Shown here piece by piece: positions 38,594 to 50,898 of a stretch of 64,000 bases of DNA; position 1 is the first letter of the stretch, and every line of letters starts with the position of its first letter. The translations under genes and the position numbers were made by a program. The DNA comes from Rhodocollybia butyracea (taxonomy: Eukaryota; Basidiomycota; Agaricomycetes; Agaricales; Omphalotaceae). The DNA lies in assembly GCA_015501585.1 (NCBI GenBank), contig JADNRY010000017.1, forward strand, positions 1-64,000, in the 5' to 3' direction. Under the pieces are notes generated by a model. That model made no database searches. It was given only the letters and a program-made list of their open reading frames with translations, and had not been told where the DNA came from.

Positions 38594-41109
38594 ATGCTCT
38601 CTATTCCGCCGTCAAGGGCCCCGTCGCCACCGGCCAATGCTCCAACGTTTTCACGGAGAGCTAGTATTGTGCTCATTGGAATGCGAGGAGGTTAGTATTT
38701 TTTGTCAGCCGAGGAAGAGTGGAAAAGGCGTTCATTTGTGAGTTACTGTTTCGTCGGTTTCTTTCCGCATGCTAAAGCAGTTCTTGTCAGAATTCCTTTG
38801 TGACCATTCTTGTTAATCATCTTTGTCCAGTCGGGAAAACAACGCTTGGAACCATTGCCTCAAAGGCTTTAGGATGGGAACTCCTCGACACAGATATCAT
38901 ATTTGAACAACAGGAACACGTCAGCATCGCTCAATTTATCTCCACTTACGGCTGGGAAGAATTCAGAAAAGTTGAAACTGAGCTTCTTGAACGCCTCATA
39001 CCCACAAACCTCACAGAAAAAGTCATCGCCTGCGGAGGAGGAATCATCGAGCTCGAGCGAAATTGTGCAATTCTGCAGCGATTTAGACACCATGGACCTG
39101 TTATACACGTATTGCGCGAAAAGGACGCGGTGCTGGCTTATCTACGTGACTCCCCACAATATCCGCCGTTCTTACACGAAACTGCCAGAGAAACGTGGGA
39201 CCGACGAGAACAATTGTTCCGCGAGTGTTGTTCGTTTGAATTTGTGTCGCTGACGGTCCCTATACCTCCTGCGCCCCAAGGATTCAGAGATATTATCACT
39301 CCAGACCAAACTTTCGCACTGAAACCCGTGGAAGAAGACTTTTTCCGTCTACTCAAGTTCATTCATGGGGTTGATACGAAGAAAGTAGCGCTACCCCCAC
39401 GAGGACCTCGATCGTACTCCTTGTCGCTCACTTTCGAGGACGTCCGCCAGGCAATTCCCGTCTTGGACGAACTATCGACTGGTATAGACCTATGGGAGCT
39501 CCGCGCGGATCTCCTGAGCTCCTGTGAGCTTACCTTTCTCGCATTTCAGATTGCAACTCTCCGCCATCATTCCTCCCTTCCTATTCTCTTCACTCTCCGT
39601 ACCGTATCCCAAGGAGGTAGATACACAAATGTTTCGCCACAAGACGAAAAAGCTGTCAAAAACCAGTCCCTGCTTTTTCATCATGCGCTTCGTCTTGGAG
39701 TCGAATATATTGATCTCGAGGTGGTCATGCCGGAATCCACATTTCTCAGTGTGGTGGAAAAGAAGGGTAATACGGTTGTCATGGGATCTTACAATGATTG
39801 GGAAGGAACCCTGAACTGGTCTAGTCCTCAAACGCGTTATTTGTTCGAGAGAATCACCCAACTGCATGTTGATATTGTCAGGATTATCGGAGCGGCCAAG
39901 TCGTTCGAGGATAACATGGCGTTGAGACAGTTTGTAAGTTCAGTCGAACGGTCATCCGTCCCATTAGTGGCTATCAATGTTGGACCCGAGGTGAGTCCTC
40001 TTTGTTTTTTGTTGTTCCATCTACCATTTGTCTTCCAGGGTAAAATTTCCCGAGTCCTCAATCCCATCCTCTCTCCACTTTCTCATCCTCTTCTCCCACG
40101 AGCTGCAGCTCCAGGTCAAATATCCTTTTACGAAACACAGTCCATCCTTTACCTAACTGGTCTTCTCCCTGCCAAAAAATACTACGTCTTTGGTTGTCCC
40201 ATTGGACACTCTATGTCCCCTGCTATTCACAATACCGCTTTTGCTCACCTCGGACTACCCCATTCATACTCGATAAAGGAAACCGCGACCGTCGCAGAAT
40301 TACAATCCGTCATGCTCGATCCCACATTCGGCGGAGCAAGTATCACTATTCCGTACAAAGTCGAAATCATGCCTTACTTGCAACACATCTCTCGTCATGC
40401 CCGAATCGTCGGTGCTGTGAACACCGTTACACCTATCCCCGGTGGAAGAGGTCTCAGTGGTGATAACACTGACTGGCGCGCTATCACAACATGTTTATCA
40501 CGCTCTCTTACTCCAGCCAACGTCGTAACCTCCTCAACGAATGCTCTCGTTCTAGGAGCAGGCGGAAGTTGTCGTGCCGCGTTGTATGCTTTGCACCAAA
40601 TCGGTGTCATCAACATCCACATCTACAACCGTACCAGACTCCGCGCGGAATTGCTGGCGGAGGAGTTCAGGAAATTGGATCCTTTATTGAAGATACATGT
40701 TCTGGACAAGCTGGATGACGGGCCATTACCTATCCGACCTCCGCCTACCATGATCATCTCCACCATACCTGCAACTGCGACGGCACCAACATATTCATCT
40801 ACTACATCTACATCCTCCGAACTCATTGACGTCGGTCTCCGTCTCGAACATCTTTCCGACGCCGGCGGCGTTGCCATCGAACTTGGCTACGAAAGGCGCA
40901 TAACAAAACTCTTATCCTTGGCTCAAGAAAAGCGGGATCAAGGGATAGCCTGGGCTGTTGTCGAAGGAATTGAGATACTCCTTGAACAAGGGTATGAACA
41001 GTTCAGAATCTGGACTGGACGGAGGGCACCAGCTAAGAAGGTGCAGGAGAAGGTGTTCGAGGTGTATGAACAGCAGAGGAGGTTGATGCAGACTCCGGAG
41101 GTACGATAG
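38594..41109 (+). CDS. QutR-like protein: shikimate kinase, dehydroquinase-like and shikimate dehydrogenase domains
   Basis: Three exons (38594-38690, 38831-39990, 40039-41109), 775 residues, in frame. It corresponds to the last three domains of the pentafunctional AROM protein, the layout of the ascomycete quinate repressor QutR/Qa-1S. The shikimate-kinase P-loop is IGMRGVGKTTLG, split by intron 1, followed by DTD and ACGGG. The type I dehydroquinase-like middle has GSYNDWEGTL where the catalytic His should precede the Asp, and VDIVRIIG where the Schiff-base Lys should be. Both are replaced (Asn, Arg), so this domain should be dead. The shikimate-dehydrogenase part keeps GHSMSPAIHN, IPYK, GAVNTV and GDNTDW. 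A regulatory role in quinate use is inferred from this pattern. The alternative is a partly active enzyme. Confidence 0.85.
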
Positions 41110-41966
41110 AGGGGCCGAAGGGCGATAGAATAGCCGCGGTGTGTTTTCGTTCTTTGGTGTCCGTCTGAATCACTGTATCAATAATTTTCTGGCTGTAGAG
41201 TATTTTGAGTTGATAATGTAATCACAGAAGAGAAACTGGTCAGGGTTTTCATTCCATCATATCAAGGGTATACAGTGTTTGTATCGCCCCTCTTAGTAAC
41301 CTTTTACTTTCAACTCATTATTCTCAACCCAGGCCCAACCTCATCCATCGCAGCAGAGGGACTATCTGTCTCTTTGATTTTCTGCAGGACAAGACGGCGA
41401 CAATACCAGTTGATATGACTCCAACAACGGTCCCGGTAATTCGACTCATTTCAAGCTGGTGGACACTTGAGCTCGCCATGTCGATTACCACTGCTGTGTG
41501 AACATCTCAGATGTCGTACATCGAGTTCGATTTCTAACACTCGTCCTTGATACAGTATTACCCAGTTAAATATCAACCCCATTGAATTTTTATTTAACAT
41601 CGATCCACTCAATTGCTGTATCGATATGCGTCTTTGATTAGGGCAAGTACCAGTAGGGTCCTAGTAATTCGACTCAATATCACTTTGTAAACTTGTAAAC
41701 ATCTCAGACGTCATGCGTATGCGTCGAGTTCAATTTCTACACTTCGTGAACGGATTGGTTCTCTACTAATGACTAAATTTTTTCGGGCGGGCTGTAGCGA
41801 AAGGAACTGTCAGTAAGCAAATGAAGACCACGAGGAAGCGATATCAGATGCTTTTCTATTTGACTCTTCCCAACTTCGCAAATTTACATCTATATTATCT
41901 TTTCGGTCCCGGCATCCATATAAGTACCCCTTCATCCGCTCGGAGTCATCCTGTCCCCCACCTGCT
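41110..41966. other. intergenic with relics of duplication
   Basis: Two diverged copies of a roughly 110-120-bp stretch lie at about 41431-41545 and 41651-41757 (shared words gtaattcgactca and catctcaga.gtc). At 41537-41620 the sequence resembles the 3' end and flank of the next GNAT gene (ctcgtccttgataca, then gaatttttttt-like AT words). Confidence 0.5.
41431..41757. repeat. diverged local tandem duplication, offset about 220 bp
   Basis: Shared blocks in the same order: ggtcc.ggtaattcgactca, aacatctcaga.gtc, cgagttc.atttct and acac(t)tcgt. Copies differ by small indels. Confidence 0.5.
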
Positions 41967-42563
41967 ATGTTCGAGACTACCAACCTACACCTCCGTTTTC
42001 CGCACAGTACGGATTACGATAAGCTACTCGACCTATGGAATGATGCTCGGGTACAAAAAATGCTTTCGACTAACTACATTATCCCTCTTGGTGCCAAGTT
42101 CGGGGAAGGGTTACGTCCTTTTGCCTCCGATGCATTGATGTATTGTGTGATGGAGACCAAAGACACCAGTGACTGGGTAGGCTTCATCTGTTTGTTCGAA
42201 GCCGAGACAAAGAACCGCAGTGCAAAAGTTGGTTTGGGGTTACTCCCTGAGTTCTGGGGCCGGGGGTATGCAAAGCAAGCCTTGTGTTTCATAGTAGACT
42301 ATGCATTCCAGGAGCTCGCATTGCACAGAGTTGCACTCACTGTTTTTGAGAGTAACATTGTAGCTCGAGCTCTATACAAAAAGATGTAAACATCATTCTT
42401 CTTGTACGTCAATCACTGACCCAAATCAATTTATAGCGGATTTGTAGAAGAAGGAGTGGATCGAAAAGCAAACTGGGTTGATGGAAGATGGCAGGATGTG
42501 ATAAGGATGTCGATCTTGGATGAAGAATGGGTAGCTCTGAAACAGGATACCACTCGTCCTTGA
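41967..42563 (+). CDS. GNAT acetyltransferase, RimJ/RimL type, copy 1
   Basis: Exons 41967-42385 and 42437-42563, 546 nt, 181 residues, in frame. The Gcn5-related fold is visible: an N-terminal LHLRFPHSTDYDKLLDLWND strand-helix, VGFICLFEAETKNRSAKVGLGLLPEFWGRGYAKQA with the acetyl-CoA loop (GRGYA), and LHRVALTVFESNIVARALYKK then GFVEEGVDRKANW. Such enzymes acetylate protein N-termini, small amines or antibiotics. The substrate is not told by the sequence. A close tandem copy with the same exon sizes lies 1.6 kb downstream. Confidence 0.85.
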
Positions 42564-43625
42564 TACAATATAACTACCCAGTAAAATACCCAGCCCTGGC
42601 GAATTTTTGTTTGGCATTGATCAATTAAATATAGTGCTATCATCCAGGAGAAGCTGGTTGCTTCTTCCACCGTACCTACGAGTCCCAGGTGAGTGTCCCA
42701 AAATCGCCGCTACCTTCGCCATCCTTCCACTGCGATTCTGGGCCTAGTCACGGCCTTTCATTCCTTGTATCTCATTCGTTCACTATTTCTGACAACGATG
42801 TACCTAGGGTTGCTATAGCCTCCCGATACCTTTGGGCAGACTAACGTTGTCGATTTTCAAGTTTGCAAGGCACTAGACTCAGCATCTTCCTAGAGGGATT
42901 GCATTACACACTCATCAAGCATGCGTTGTGTGGGATTTTGAACGGGCTTTCCTTCCATCCTCCCCCACTTTTTTGTCAATAATTACAGATAATATACCTC
43001 CACCTCACCTGGGCAGGCCTGGGCCTGCACATCTAAATACCTCGCCAAGTTCCTGTGCCCATCTACTCCACTAAGTTCCTGGGCTTCAAGCCCATCATGG
43101 TCTGGTCGGGATACATCCCGAGCCTAGTCTCCGCATCATGATCCGTTTACTGTATACCATCCTGATTAAAAAGTAAAAAAGGTCTATCGTTAACACCTCG
43201 ATTGAAGAACCCGGGCTGATCCTAAGCTTTAGATCGCAAGACTCACTACGGCTACCGAGTTGAGCCCACCGCGACGGTAGTTTGTTACCTGCTTAGTCCT
43301 CTCCCAGATAAGATAAGCACTTTCAGATAATAAGATCCTGTAGAAGCGGGACTCCCTGGGAGAGACTTGCCATCCCAGGCCTATTCATGAAAGTTTGTTG
43401 TTTCACAGCTCATCGTTTGAGTTCCATCCGTTCGGTGGATTGCGTTCCGTCGTATTTGGCTGTTCTGAGCATAGTACATAGATGACCGCGGAACGTTAGG
43501 CCCGAGTCGAGATATCCAACTTAAACACATCACTCGATCCCGTCGTAACCCCCGAGACTGATAATGAACACATATTCGCAATTTGTATAAATACCTCCTT
43601 CATCTACTCACACTTGTCCCTCAGG
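42564..43625. other. spacer between the GNAT copies
   Basis: About 1.06 kb, GC-richer than usual near 42990-43130 with short repeated words (aagttcctg, gggcctg). No coding region is recognised. Confidence 0.5.
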
Positions 43626-44243
43626 ATGTTTGAAACCACCGATCTACGACTCCGTTCCTTGCAGAATACGGATTTTGAAAAGTTAGTCGACTTATGGAAC
43701 GATGTTCGTGTGCAACAGATGCTTTCGCACGACTATGTCGTTCCTGTCGGTGCCAAATTTGAAGAAATGTTGCGTACTTCTTCCAAGGATGCGTTGATGT
43801 TTTGTATTATGGAGACTAAAGACACCCACGATTGGGTTGGCTTCATCTGTTTATTCGAAGCCGAGACAAAGAACCGCAGTACAAAGATAGGATTGGGCCT
43901 ACTCCCGGAGTTCTGGGGTCGAGGATATGCAAAGCAAGCGTTCACTTTCTTGGTGGACTATGCATTCCGGGAACATGGATTGCATAGAGTTACACTCACT
44001 GTTTTGGAGAGCAACACTGTAGCTAGAGGTCTTTATAATAAGATGTGAGTAGTCAAATTCATCAGATAGTGCTATCCTCATTGTATATCAAAACTAACCC
44101 ATGTTGAACTTTATAGTGGATTTGTCGAAGAAGGGGTGGATCGAAAGGCAAACTGGGCTGATGGAAGATGGCAGGATTTAATAAGGATGGCGATTTTGGA
44201 GGAAGAATGGGCAGCTTTGAAACAGGCTACCTCTGGTGTCTGA
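43626..44243 (+). CDS. GNAT acetyltransferase, RimJ/RimL type, copy 2
   Basis: Exons 43626-44044 and 44117-44243 have exactly the same lengths as in copy 1 (419 and 127 nt; 181 residues), and the two proteins are very similar throughout: MFETTDLRLRSL, VGFICLFEAETKNRSTKIGLGLLPEFWGRGYAKQA, LHRVTLTVLESN and GFVEEGVDRKANW. The only long difference is in the intron. This is a recent tandem duplicate. Both copies look intact. Confidence 0.85.
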
Positions 44244-44610
44244 TACAACTGTGGCCATGACTAGCCTAATAGCATAGGGCTCCAGTATAAATCAGGTAGC
44301 TCAGAGGTTTCATACGCTGGCCGTTCCTGGAGCTAAGGTTGGCCGAATTGACATTTGATGCAAGAGTGATAGGAGTACAAGCTTGAACTCAGACAAGAAC
44401 CAGAATCGTTTACTGGTGCCAACCGAAAAGTCGGATGTACTATATTATTGGACTGGCGCTTTAACACAATCGGCCCTGCTCAGAGCCTAAGACGGTAGGT
44501 TTATTTTCTACAAAGGGTACTACATGTGTCATGCGCGTCATGATTCCGATACCAGTCGGGAGCCCGATACTGTACAATCGAATAATATAATACTATCTCA
44601 AAATCCAAGT
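44244..44610. other. intergenic between convergent genes
   Basis: Near 44540-44590 lies the 3' flank (gattccgataccag...gatactgtacaatcgaata) that is repeated behind each of the three membrane-protein copies. Confidence 0.5.
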
Positions 44611-46861
44611 TCAAGCAATCGCAAGATTCTCCTGATCGTCTTCTCCCCCATTCAAAACCGAGGTGTCACCGTCGTCCACAGTAGTATTCACAGTGAATCG
44701 CTTCGAAAACGAAGGCCCTGCTACTGCTGTCCCAGGAGCTAGTGCGGTAGTATGGAGCACCGGAACTGTACCTGCTCCTCCTGCTCCTCCAGGCCTTGCA
44801 TTGCTCGAAGCCATCTGGCCTACATATGAATCTATGGCAGCAAAATCCGGGCCTCCATGGGTATTTGAAGCCGGAGTAGTCCAGATAGAACTATCCTGGG
44901 AGCCTTGGGTAGTTTGGGATACCTGTGAGAGCTGCTTCTCTCCCAACGGCGGCCGACTGACATGGCCAGTTCCGTGTGATTCCCGTCGCTGCGCTGCGAC
45001 ATCTCGAGAGTCAGATAAGGCAACGTCGTCGTATGCTGGGGGTTTACTCTACGTGGTGCCGATGAAGGTTGGTCAATGCTCTTAGGTGAATCCTGTGAAC
45101 CCCTCGTAGGACTGTGATGTACTTCCGCTTGAGCCTTTGTCATCGTAGCGGGAAGAGGAGGGGGAGATGTCGATGCGGGTGGTAGAATAAACGGCTGGAT
45201 AGAAACGTCGTTTCCGAATGTGGTATTGATAGTCATATGGTTGCTGTCCGGGCTCTGGCCACGATTCATGTACTGCATGCTAGGCGATGGAGAACTATAG
45301 CGAGAGATTATATCATTCGCGTCTCCACTATACATCGAAGGAGAACTGGCCAATCGTGTCTGGGACGGAGGGGTATAGAATGCTCCAATGGAGCTGACAG
45401 AGGCCATGTTTGACGCAGACGCAAACGGATCCGGCACGAATCCATGCATTTGTGGTTGTTGCATACTGACGGTATTCGTATATCCACTGTTCCCAAAACC
45501 TTTGTCGCCAATGTTGGATGGAGTCAGGTCCGATAACGATCGAGTATGGCTTTGGTTATCGAAGATCTCTATCTCTTGGGGCTTTCCATTCCTTCTTCTC
45601 CGGGTGTAACCACGCTTTCGCAAAATCCACCATACTATAATCGATCCAATGAGGAGAGCAACTACACCTCCTGCCACACCACCTCCAATAGCGCCAGCAT
45701 TACTTTTATGTTTAGACGGTGTGGACGATGTAATGGGTGCACCGTAAACATCGGGGTGATCTTGTTTAGAGATATTCTGCGCCTGATCAATGTTGAAAAT
45801 AGCATCCTGCCATGCGAAAGCTATTAAAAATCCAGTTATAGAGTAGCAATGGATCAACTAAAGGATAAACGCACGATTTGTAGTCGCATAGAAAGGTATG
45901 AGGTGTTATCGAGCGTTACTACATCGGAAGGATAGTACCTGTACAGACAAGCTCAGAAAACATAAGCATGGCTCTACAGTTGCACCCACGTAGTATTCGA
46001 TATGAGAGAACCAGTGCAATTGGTATTGTATCCCGCCCATCTGTACAAAGAGTGTTATATTTGACCGTATAGCAACTCAAGGAGGGAAACTCAACGTTAG
46101 AATGCTTTCATTAAAACCCTGGCACGCGGTACAGGCACTGAGAAGATTATAAGCAGCCCATGAACTGAAATGGTTTCGGAGTAATTCGCATTTAGAACGG
46201 TCACGGTGGAAATGATGTATCAGTTGTTCATCAATTGTTGGTTTTTTAATTACAGATGAATCGACCAATGAGGGATGGGAAGGGAAAACACCACTCGTGA
46301 ATGCTTTGACGGTTGAAGCATGAGGAAGAGCTCACCAAGAACAACCGTTGACCGGCTGGGCATTAGCATAATGGTTACCGGGGATTAGTGGAGGAACATT
46401 GTAATCTATGAAGCCAGCAGAAGTAAAGGACAATGGTCAGCATACGAAATAAATGACATGATCGAAACTGTGGTCCAATTCGCCAGCTTCGAATGCCCTC
46501 AGATCTACCAAAAGACTCACCAGCGTTCAAACATGCACCGACCACTGCAGCCGCAACAAAACACGGAGAATTCCCGGCGGCGTCGTTTGCCCATGAAAAC
46601 CCAGAAAGGCATGTAGCGTTGGTACTTGGACCAATTGCAGACATGTTCGTGCGTCGTTGACTTCAAGTTGGACCACGACGAACGAGTTGGAAGAAACTAA
46701 GCGTGATTGCTGTTGCTATATCCTGGCCGAGAAACACCAGCAAAAGGAGGAAGCTGTTGGCTCGGGTACTCGATAACAGCAAAGCTGTAAGGTCACCTAC
46801 GCGCAGACGACGATAAGGCGAACGAGAGAAGAGCGAAACTCTTGAAAAAATAGAAGATCAT
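44611..46861 (-). CDS. single-pass membrane protein with Cys-rich ectodomain, array copy A
   Basis: The upstream ATG at 46861 opens a short signal-peptide exon (MIFYFFKSFALLSFALSSSA). Small exons follow, encoding an ectodomain with STNATCLSGFSWANDAAG, PCFVAAAVVGACLNAG, DYNVPPL and SACTACQGFNES. The main exon has QNISKQDHPDVYGAP, then GAIGGGVAGGVVALLIGSII, a membrane segment, RKRGYTRRRR and a long Ser/Pro-rich cytosolic tail ending DDQENLAIA. The layout recalls wall-sensor or Mid2-like proteins, but no named domain is certain. One base is missing from a C/G run at 45038-45042, so the last 140 residues are reached only in another frame. It is one of three tandem copies. Confidence 0.7.
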
Positions 46862-47698
46862 CTTGAGCTTGATCAATGATGACGGCCGTGCCCTTTGGTA
46901 CCTTTGATCACACGTACTGGTAGAAATCTGTAGAAACTTAAAGATAGTAATTAGAAGGACCTTACATATATGATCATCGGCTCAACACACCTGCCGTGCT
47001 ATTATATAGAAGTCAATTCCGAGAAAGCTGGACAATATATACTGAAATATACCCAGTAAAATACCACTCGCATCATGGAGGCGGAGATGCTCGGATGAGA
47101 ACACACTCCGATAACACTAGACGTATATATCTGGAAGAACTAACAAAGTAAATCTTCAAGTCACCTCAGGTGTGATAAGAATTCTGAGTTCTGGGAAGTA
47201 ACATATGAGCTCACAGGTATATGTCACGTCGATCTGACCCTATGTATGTAACCGATCGTAGAAAGCTATACTGTCAAAGCAGCACCTACTATGCCGGATA
47301 AGGACTCGGACTGCTGCCGTAACCATGAACACTAGATACAATCTACTGACTCAGTTCTACCCTTCGTTCAGAGTGGAGTATGTCGCAATAATGCACACTC
47401 CTGTGTCTTCAGCAAAAACCGTAAATTATGGATCATCATTTTTACCTTTCTCGGGTCCTTTCTCAAGTTTGCATATTTATAATTTACAACCCCGGTGTTT
47501 TGCGCGGCTGCCTCTCTTCTCTAGCTGATATCTTTTCCCCCCTCTCAACAAGGTATAGAACAAGTTACTCATCGCACGGTGCATCCTCTTGCCCACACGC
47601 ACCAAGTATTTCCGGCGAAGAATATACGTGTCAGAATTCCAATACCAATAGGGAGCCTGATACTGTACAGTCGAATGAAAATATTTCAGAGGTGAAGC
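46862..47698. other. spacer between array copies A and B
   Basis: Promoter of copy A and 3' flank of copy B (aattccaataccaatagggagcctgatactgtacagtcgaat near 47634-47677). No gene is recognised. Confidence 0.5.
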
Positions 47699-49756
47699 TC
47701 AAGCAATCGCAGGACTATCCTGACCCCCTTCTCCCCCTCTATGTCCATCCAAAACCGAGGTGTCACCATCATCAACAGTCGTATTCACAGTAAGTCGCCT
47801 GGTCATCGAAGGCCCGGCCTGCCCAGGAGCTAGTGCGGTCGTATGGAGCATGGGAACCGCATCAGCTCCTCCAGCGCCACCAGGCCTTGCCCTACTCGAA
47901 GCCATCTGGCCTACATAGGCATCTATGGCAGCAAGCTCTGGGCCTCCGTGGGCATTTGAAACTGGAGCAGTCCAGATAGAACTATCCTGGGAGCCTTGGC
48001 TAGTCTGGGATACCTGCTTCTCTCTCAACGGCGAGTGACCGACATGGCTAGTTCCGTGTGATTCCCGCCGCTGAGTGGCGACATCTTGAGAATCTGAGAA
48101 GGCAACTTCATGGTATGCTGGTGGGTTTACTCTGCGTGGTGGCGATGGAGTATCATCGTGATCGTGACGCACAAGTGATTCTTGCGAGTCCCTCCTCGTC
48201 GGAGGACTATCATATACCGCTGCTCGACTCTTTGTCATTCCAGCGGAAGGAGGAGGGGGAGATGTCGATGTAGGTGGTAGCATAAATGGCTGGACGGATA
48301 TCTCGTTTCCGAATGCGGGGTTGACATTCAGATGGCTATCCGGGCTCTGGCTACGATTAACGAGCTGCATACTAGGAGAAGGAGAACTATATCGAGAGAT
48401 TATGGTACTTGCATCCCCATTGTAAGCCGATGGAGGGCTGCCTCCGCGATATCCTGGCTGGGAAGGAGGGGTAGAGAATGCTCCTACCGAGCTAACGGAT
48501 GCCATGTGTGATGATGTAGACGCAAACGGAGATGGCGAGAACCCAGCCATATGTAGCGGTTGCATACTCATAGGACTCCCGTAACCAGTGTTCCCAAAGC
48601 TTGAGTCACCTACGTTTGATTTGGTCAGGTCTGAAACTGACCGAGTATGGCCTTGGTTATAAACTGCAGCATCTATCTCTTGTGGCTTTCCGTTCCTTTT
48701 TCTCCAGGTGTAGCCACGCTTTCGAAGAATCCACCATGCGACAACCGCTCCTATGAGGACTACCACACCTCCTGCCACACCACCTCCAATAGCGCCAGCA
48801 TTACTTTTATGTTCGGACGGTGTGGACGTTGTAATGGGTGCGCCATAAACATCGGGGTGACCTTGTTCAGAGATGTTCTGCGCCTGACTGACACTGAAGA
48901 TAGCATTTTGCCATAAGACAGCTATGAAAAACTTAGGTTTTACAGTAGCAACGGACCAATTGAAGATTAAACGTACGATTTGTAGTCGCATAGAAAGGTA
49001 TTGAGGTGTTGTCGAGCGTTACTACATCAGAGGGATAGTACCTGTACAGACAGGCTCAGAAAACATAAGCGCGGTTCTGGAGTTGCACCCACGTGGTATT
49101 CGATAGGAGTGACCCATTACAATTGGTATGATATCCCGCCCACCTATGCAACAGAGTCATTTTTAATACATACTTTTGGAGAGGACCAGGACTTACGGTA
49201 GAAGGCTTGCGGTGAGACCCTGACATGCGGTACATGCACTAAAGAGATTATACGCGGCCCATGAACTGGAACGTAATCAGTATTAGCCATAATGAGCGCC
49301 GCCGATTAGAATGATGGTATGAGTTTTTGTTAGAAAGAACGGGTAAGGTAAGACACAACTCTTGTGTGCTTTGGCGGTTGGAGCGCGATGAAGAGCTCAC
49401 CAAGTACAAACATCAGCTGGCTGACCAGGGTCTCCGGGGACATTGTAATGGTTACTGGCCATTAGTGGGGGAACATTATAGTCTGTGAAGCCAAAAAGTC
49501 AATGGTCAGCACACAAATGGCATGATTGAAATGATCGAAACCGCGGTCCAATTCACCAGCTTCGTGCCCTCGGGCTACAAAATGACTCACCAGCGTTCAA
49601 ACATGCGCCGACCACTGCTGCGGCAACGAGACATGGAGAATTGTTAGAAGCGTCGTTTGCCCATGAAAACCCAGAAACGCATGTAGTGTTGGAAGTTGGA
49701 CCACGACGAACAAGTTCGTGTTCAGACATAAAACGTTTTTGTATCGTTACAGACAT
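47699..49756 (-). CDS. single-pass membrane protein with Cys-rich ectodomain, array copy B
   Basis: The best-preserved copy. The main exon, up to about 48930, reads without interruption from LWQNAIFSVSQAQNISEQGHP through GAIGGGVAGGVVVLIGAVVAWW (membrane), RKRGYTWRKRNGKPQEID and a 330-residue Ser/Pro-rich tail to the stop at 47699. Ectodomain exons show TSNTTCVSGFSWANDASNN, PCLVAAAVVGACLNAG and GVTLDNTSIPFYATTN-type sequence. The chosen ATG (49756) is not followed by a signal peptide. At the place where copy A has its signal-peptide ATG, copy B reads ATA (49920-49918) in front of a similar hydrophobic stretch. Secretion of this copy is therefore doubtful unless an upstream start is used. Confidence 0.7.
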
Positions 49757-49920
49757 GTTGGGAGAAACTAAGCTTGGTTGCTGTTGCTTTAATCCTGGCT
49801 GGCCGTGGAACAGAAAGTGAGGAAGCTGTTGGCTTGTACTTGATAACAGCAGTACTTTACTGCCGGCGCGCGCAAACGACGCTAAGGTGAAAGAAGGAAC
49901 AGCGGAAATCCAGAGATTAT

Positions 49921-50898
49921 CTTTATAAATTTTATAAATGTAACGGCCGTTAGCACGTCCTTGGGTCACAGGTTTTGCGAGCTTTTGGCCATCGGGGAAA
50001 AGAGATAGTTGATCTGTGGAGTTCCTGCGCCGGAAAATGAATTGATCTGATCCGTTTAGCATTTAGCCGTATATAGTTGCTGTGTAAGTATAAAGAACAC
50101 ATAAGCAGAAGCTGAGAGCCTGGCTGAACTTGTTACCACCAGGCAATAGATGCCAAGTAAGGTCTAGGCGACAGTTGAAGTAGTTTCCTCTGATAAGCAG
50201 ATACAACATGAACAACGAACTTGCAGTGTGTGTAACGGCCGAAGAAAAGCGTCCCATAATTGAAGGCAGGTATGGAAGCCCCAAACATAGATCGAATAGC
50301 CCACCAGAAAGACAACGTGTGCTCGCTCCACCGAGGGAAGAGCGCTCAGAAAGATGTGGTAGTAGATAGCTATTGAATGTAACTTATACTCACCTGAAGA
50401 TCAGAGCCACAGCTGCAACCATTACATATATGATAATCTCGTTCGCTCTACTCACTTGAGTTTTCATTCGCGCTGGTAAGTATCGCATTAGATCGTATTG
50501 AGCATATCGATATCTTAACTAATCATCATTCTCGCTCACGCACCCGATGGCTCCATGATAAAGTCTCCGTGCTTTCCGCTGTTGCTTCTCTTCAATCGCT
50601 TTAGACTTGAGGCACTAGGCGCCAAATGTTAGCAATTTGGGTCCCAAATCCAAGGAACCATCAATGTCTATGGTCCATACAAGCTTTCCATTCGACAATA
50701 TGATCTTGTTTTTCCAGCCGTTTCAGGAACTTGAAATTTGAGTGTCCAAATCGTTCAAAGAATAGATCCACACGGCGCGTCTCCTTGCTCGCGCGCGCAG
50801 AAGGTTCTCGGTCTTTTCGTGAAAGATTATACGCGTTATGATTCCGATACTGGTAGGGAGTCCGATACTGTACAGTCGAATAATAATAAAGATGAAGC
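49921..50898. other. spacer between array copies B and C
   Basis: About 1 kb: the 5' flank of copy B and the shared 3' flank of copy C (gattccgatactggtagggagtccgatactgtacagtcgaata near 50839-50882). No other gene is recognised. Confidence 0.5.

Noticed and set aside
38594..41109. A full pentafunctional AROM gene
   Set aside because: The dehydroquinate synthase and EPSP synthase domains are absent upstream, the start is well placed before the P-loop, and the dehydroquinase residues are lost.
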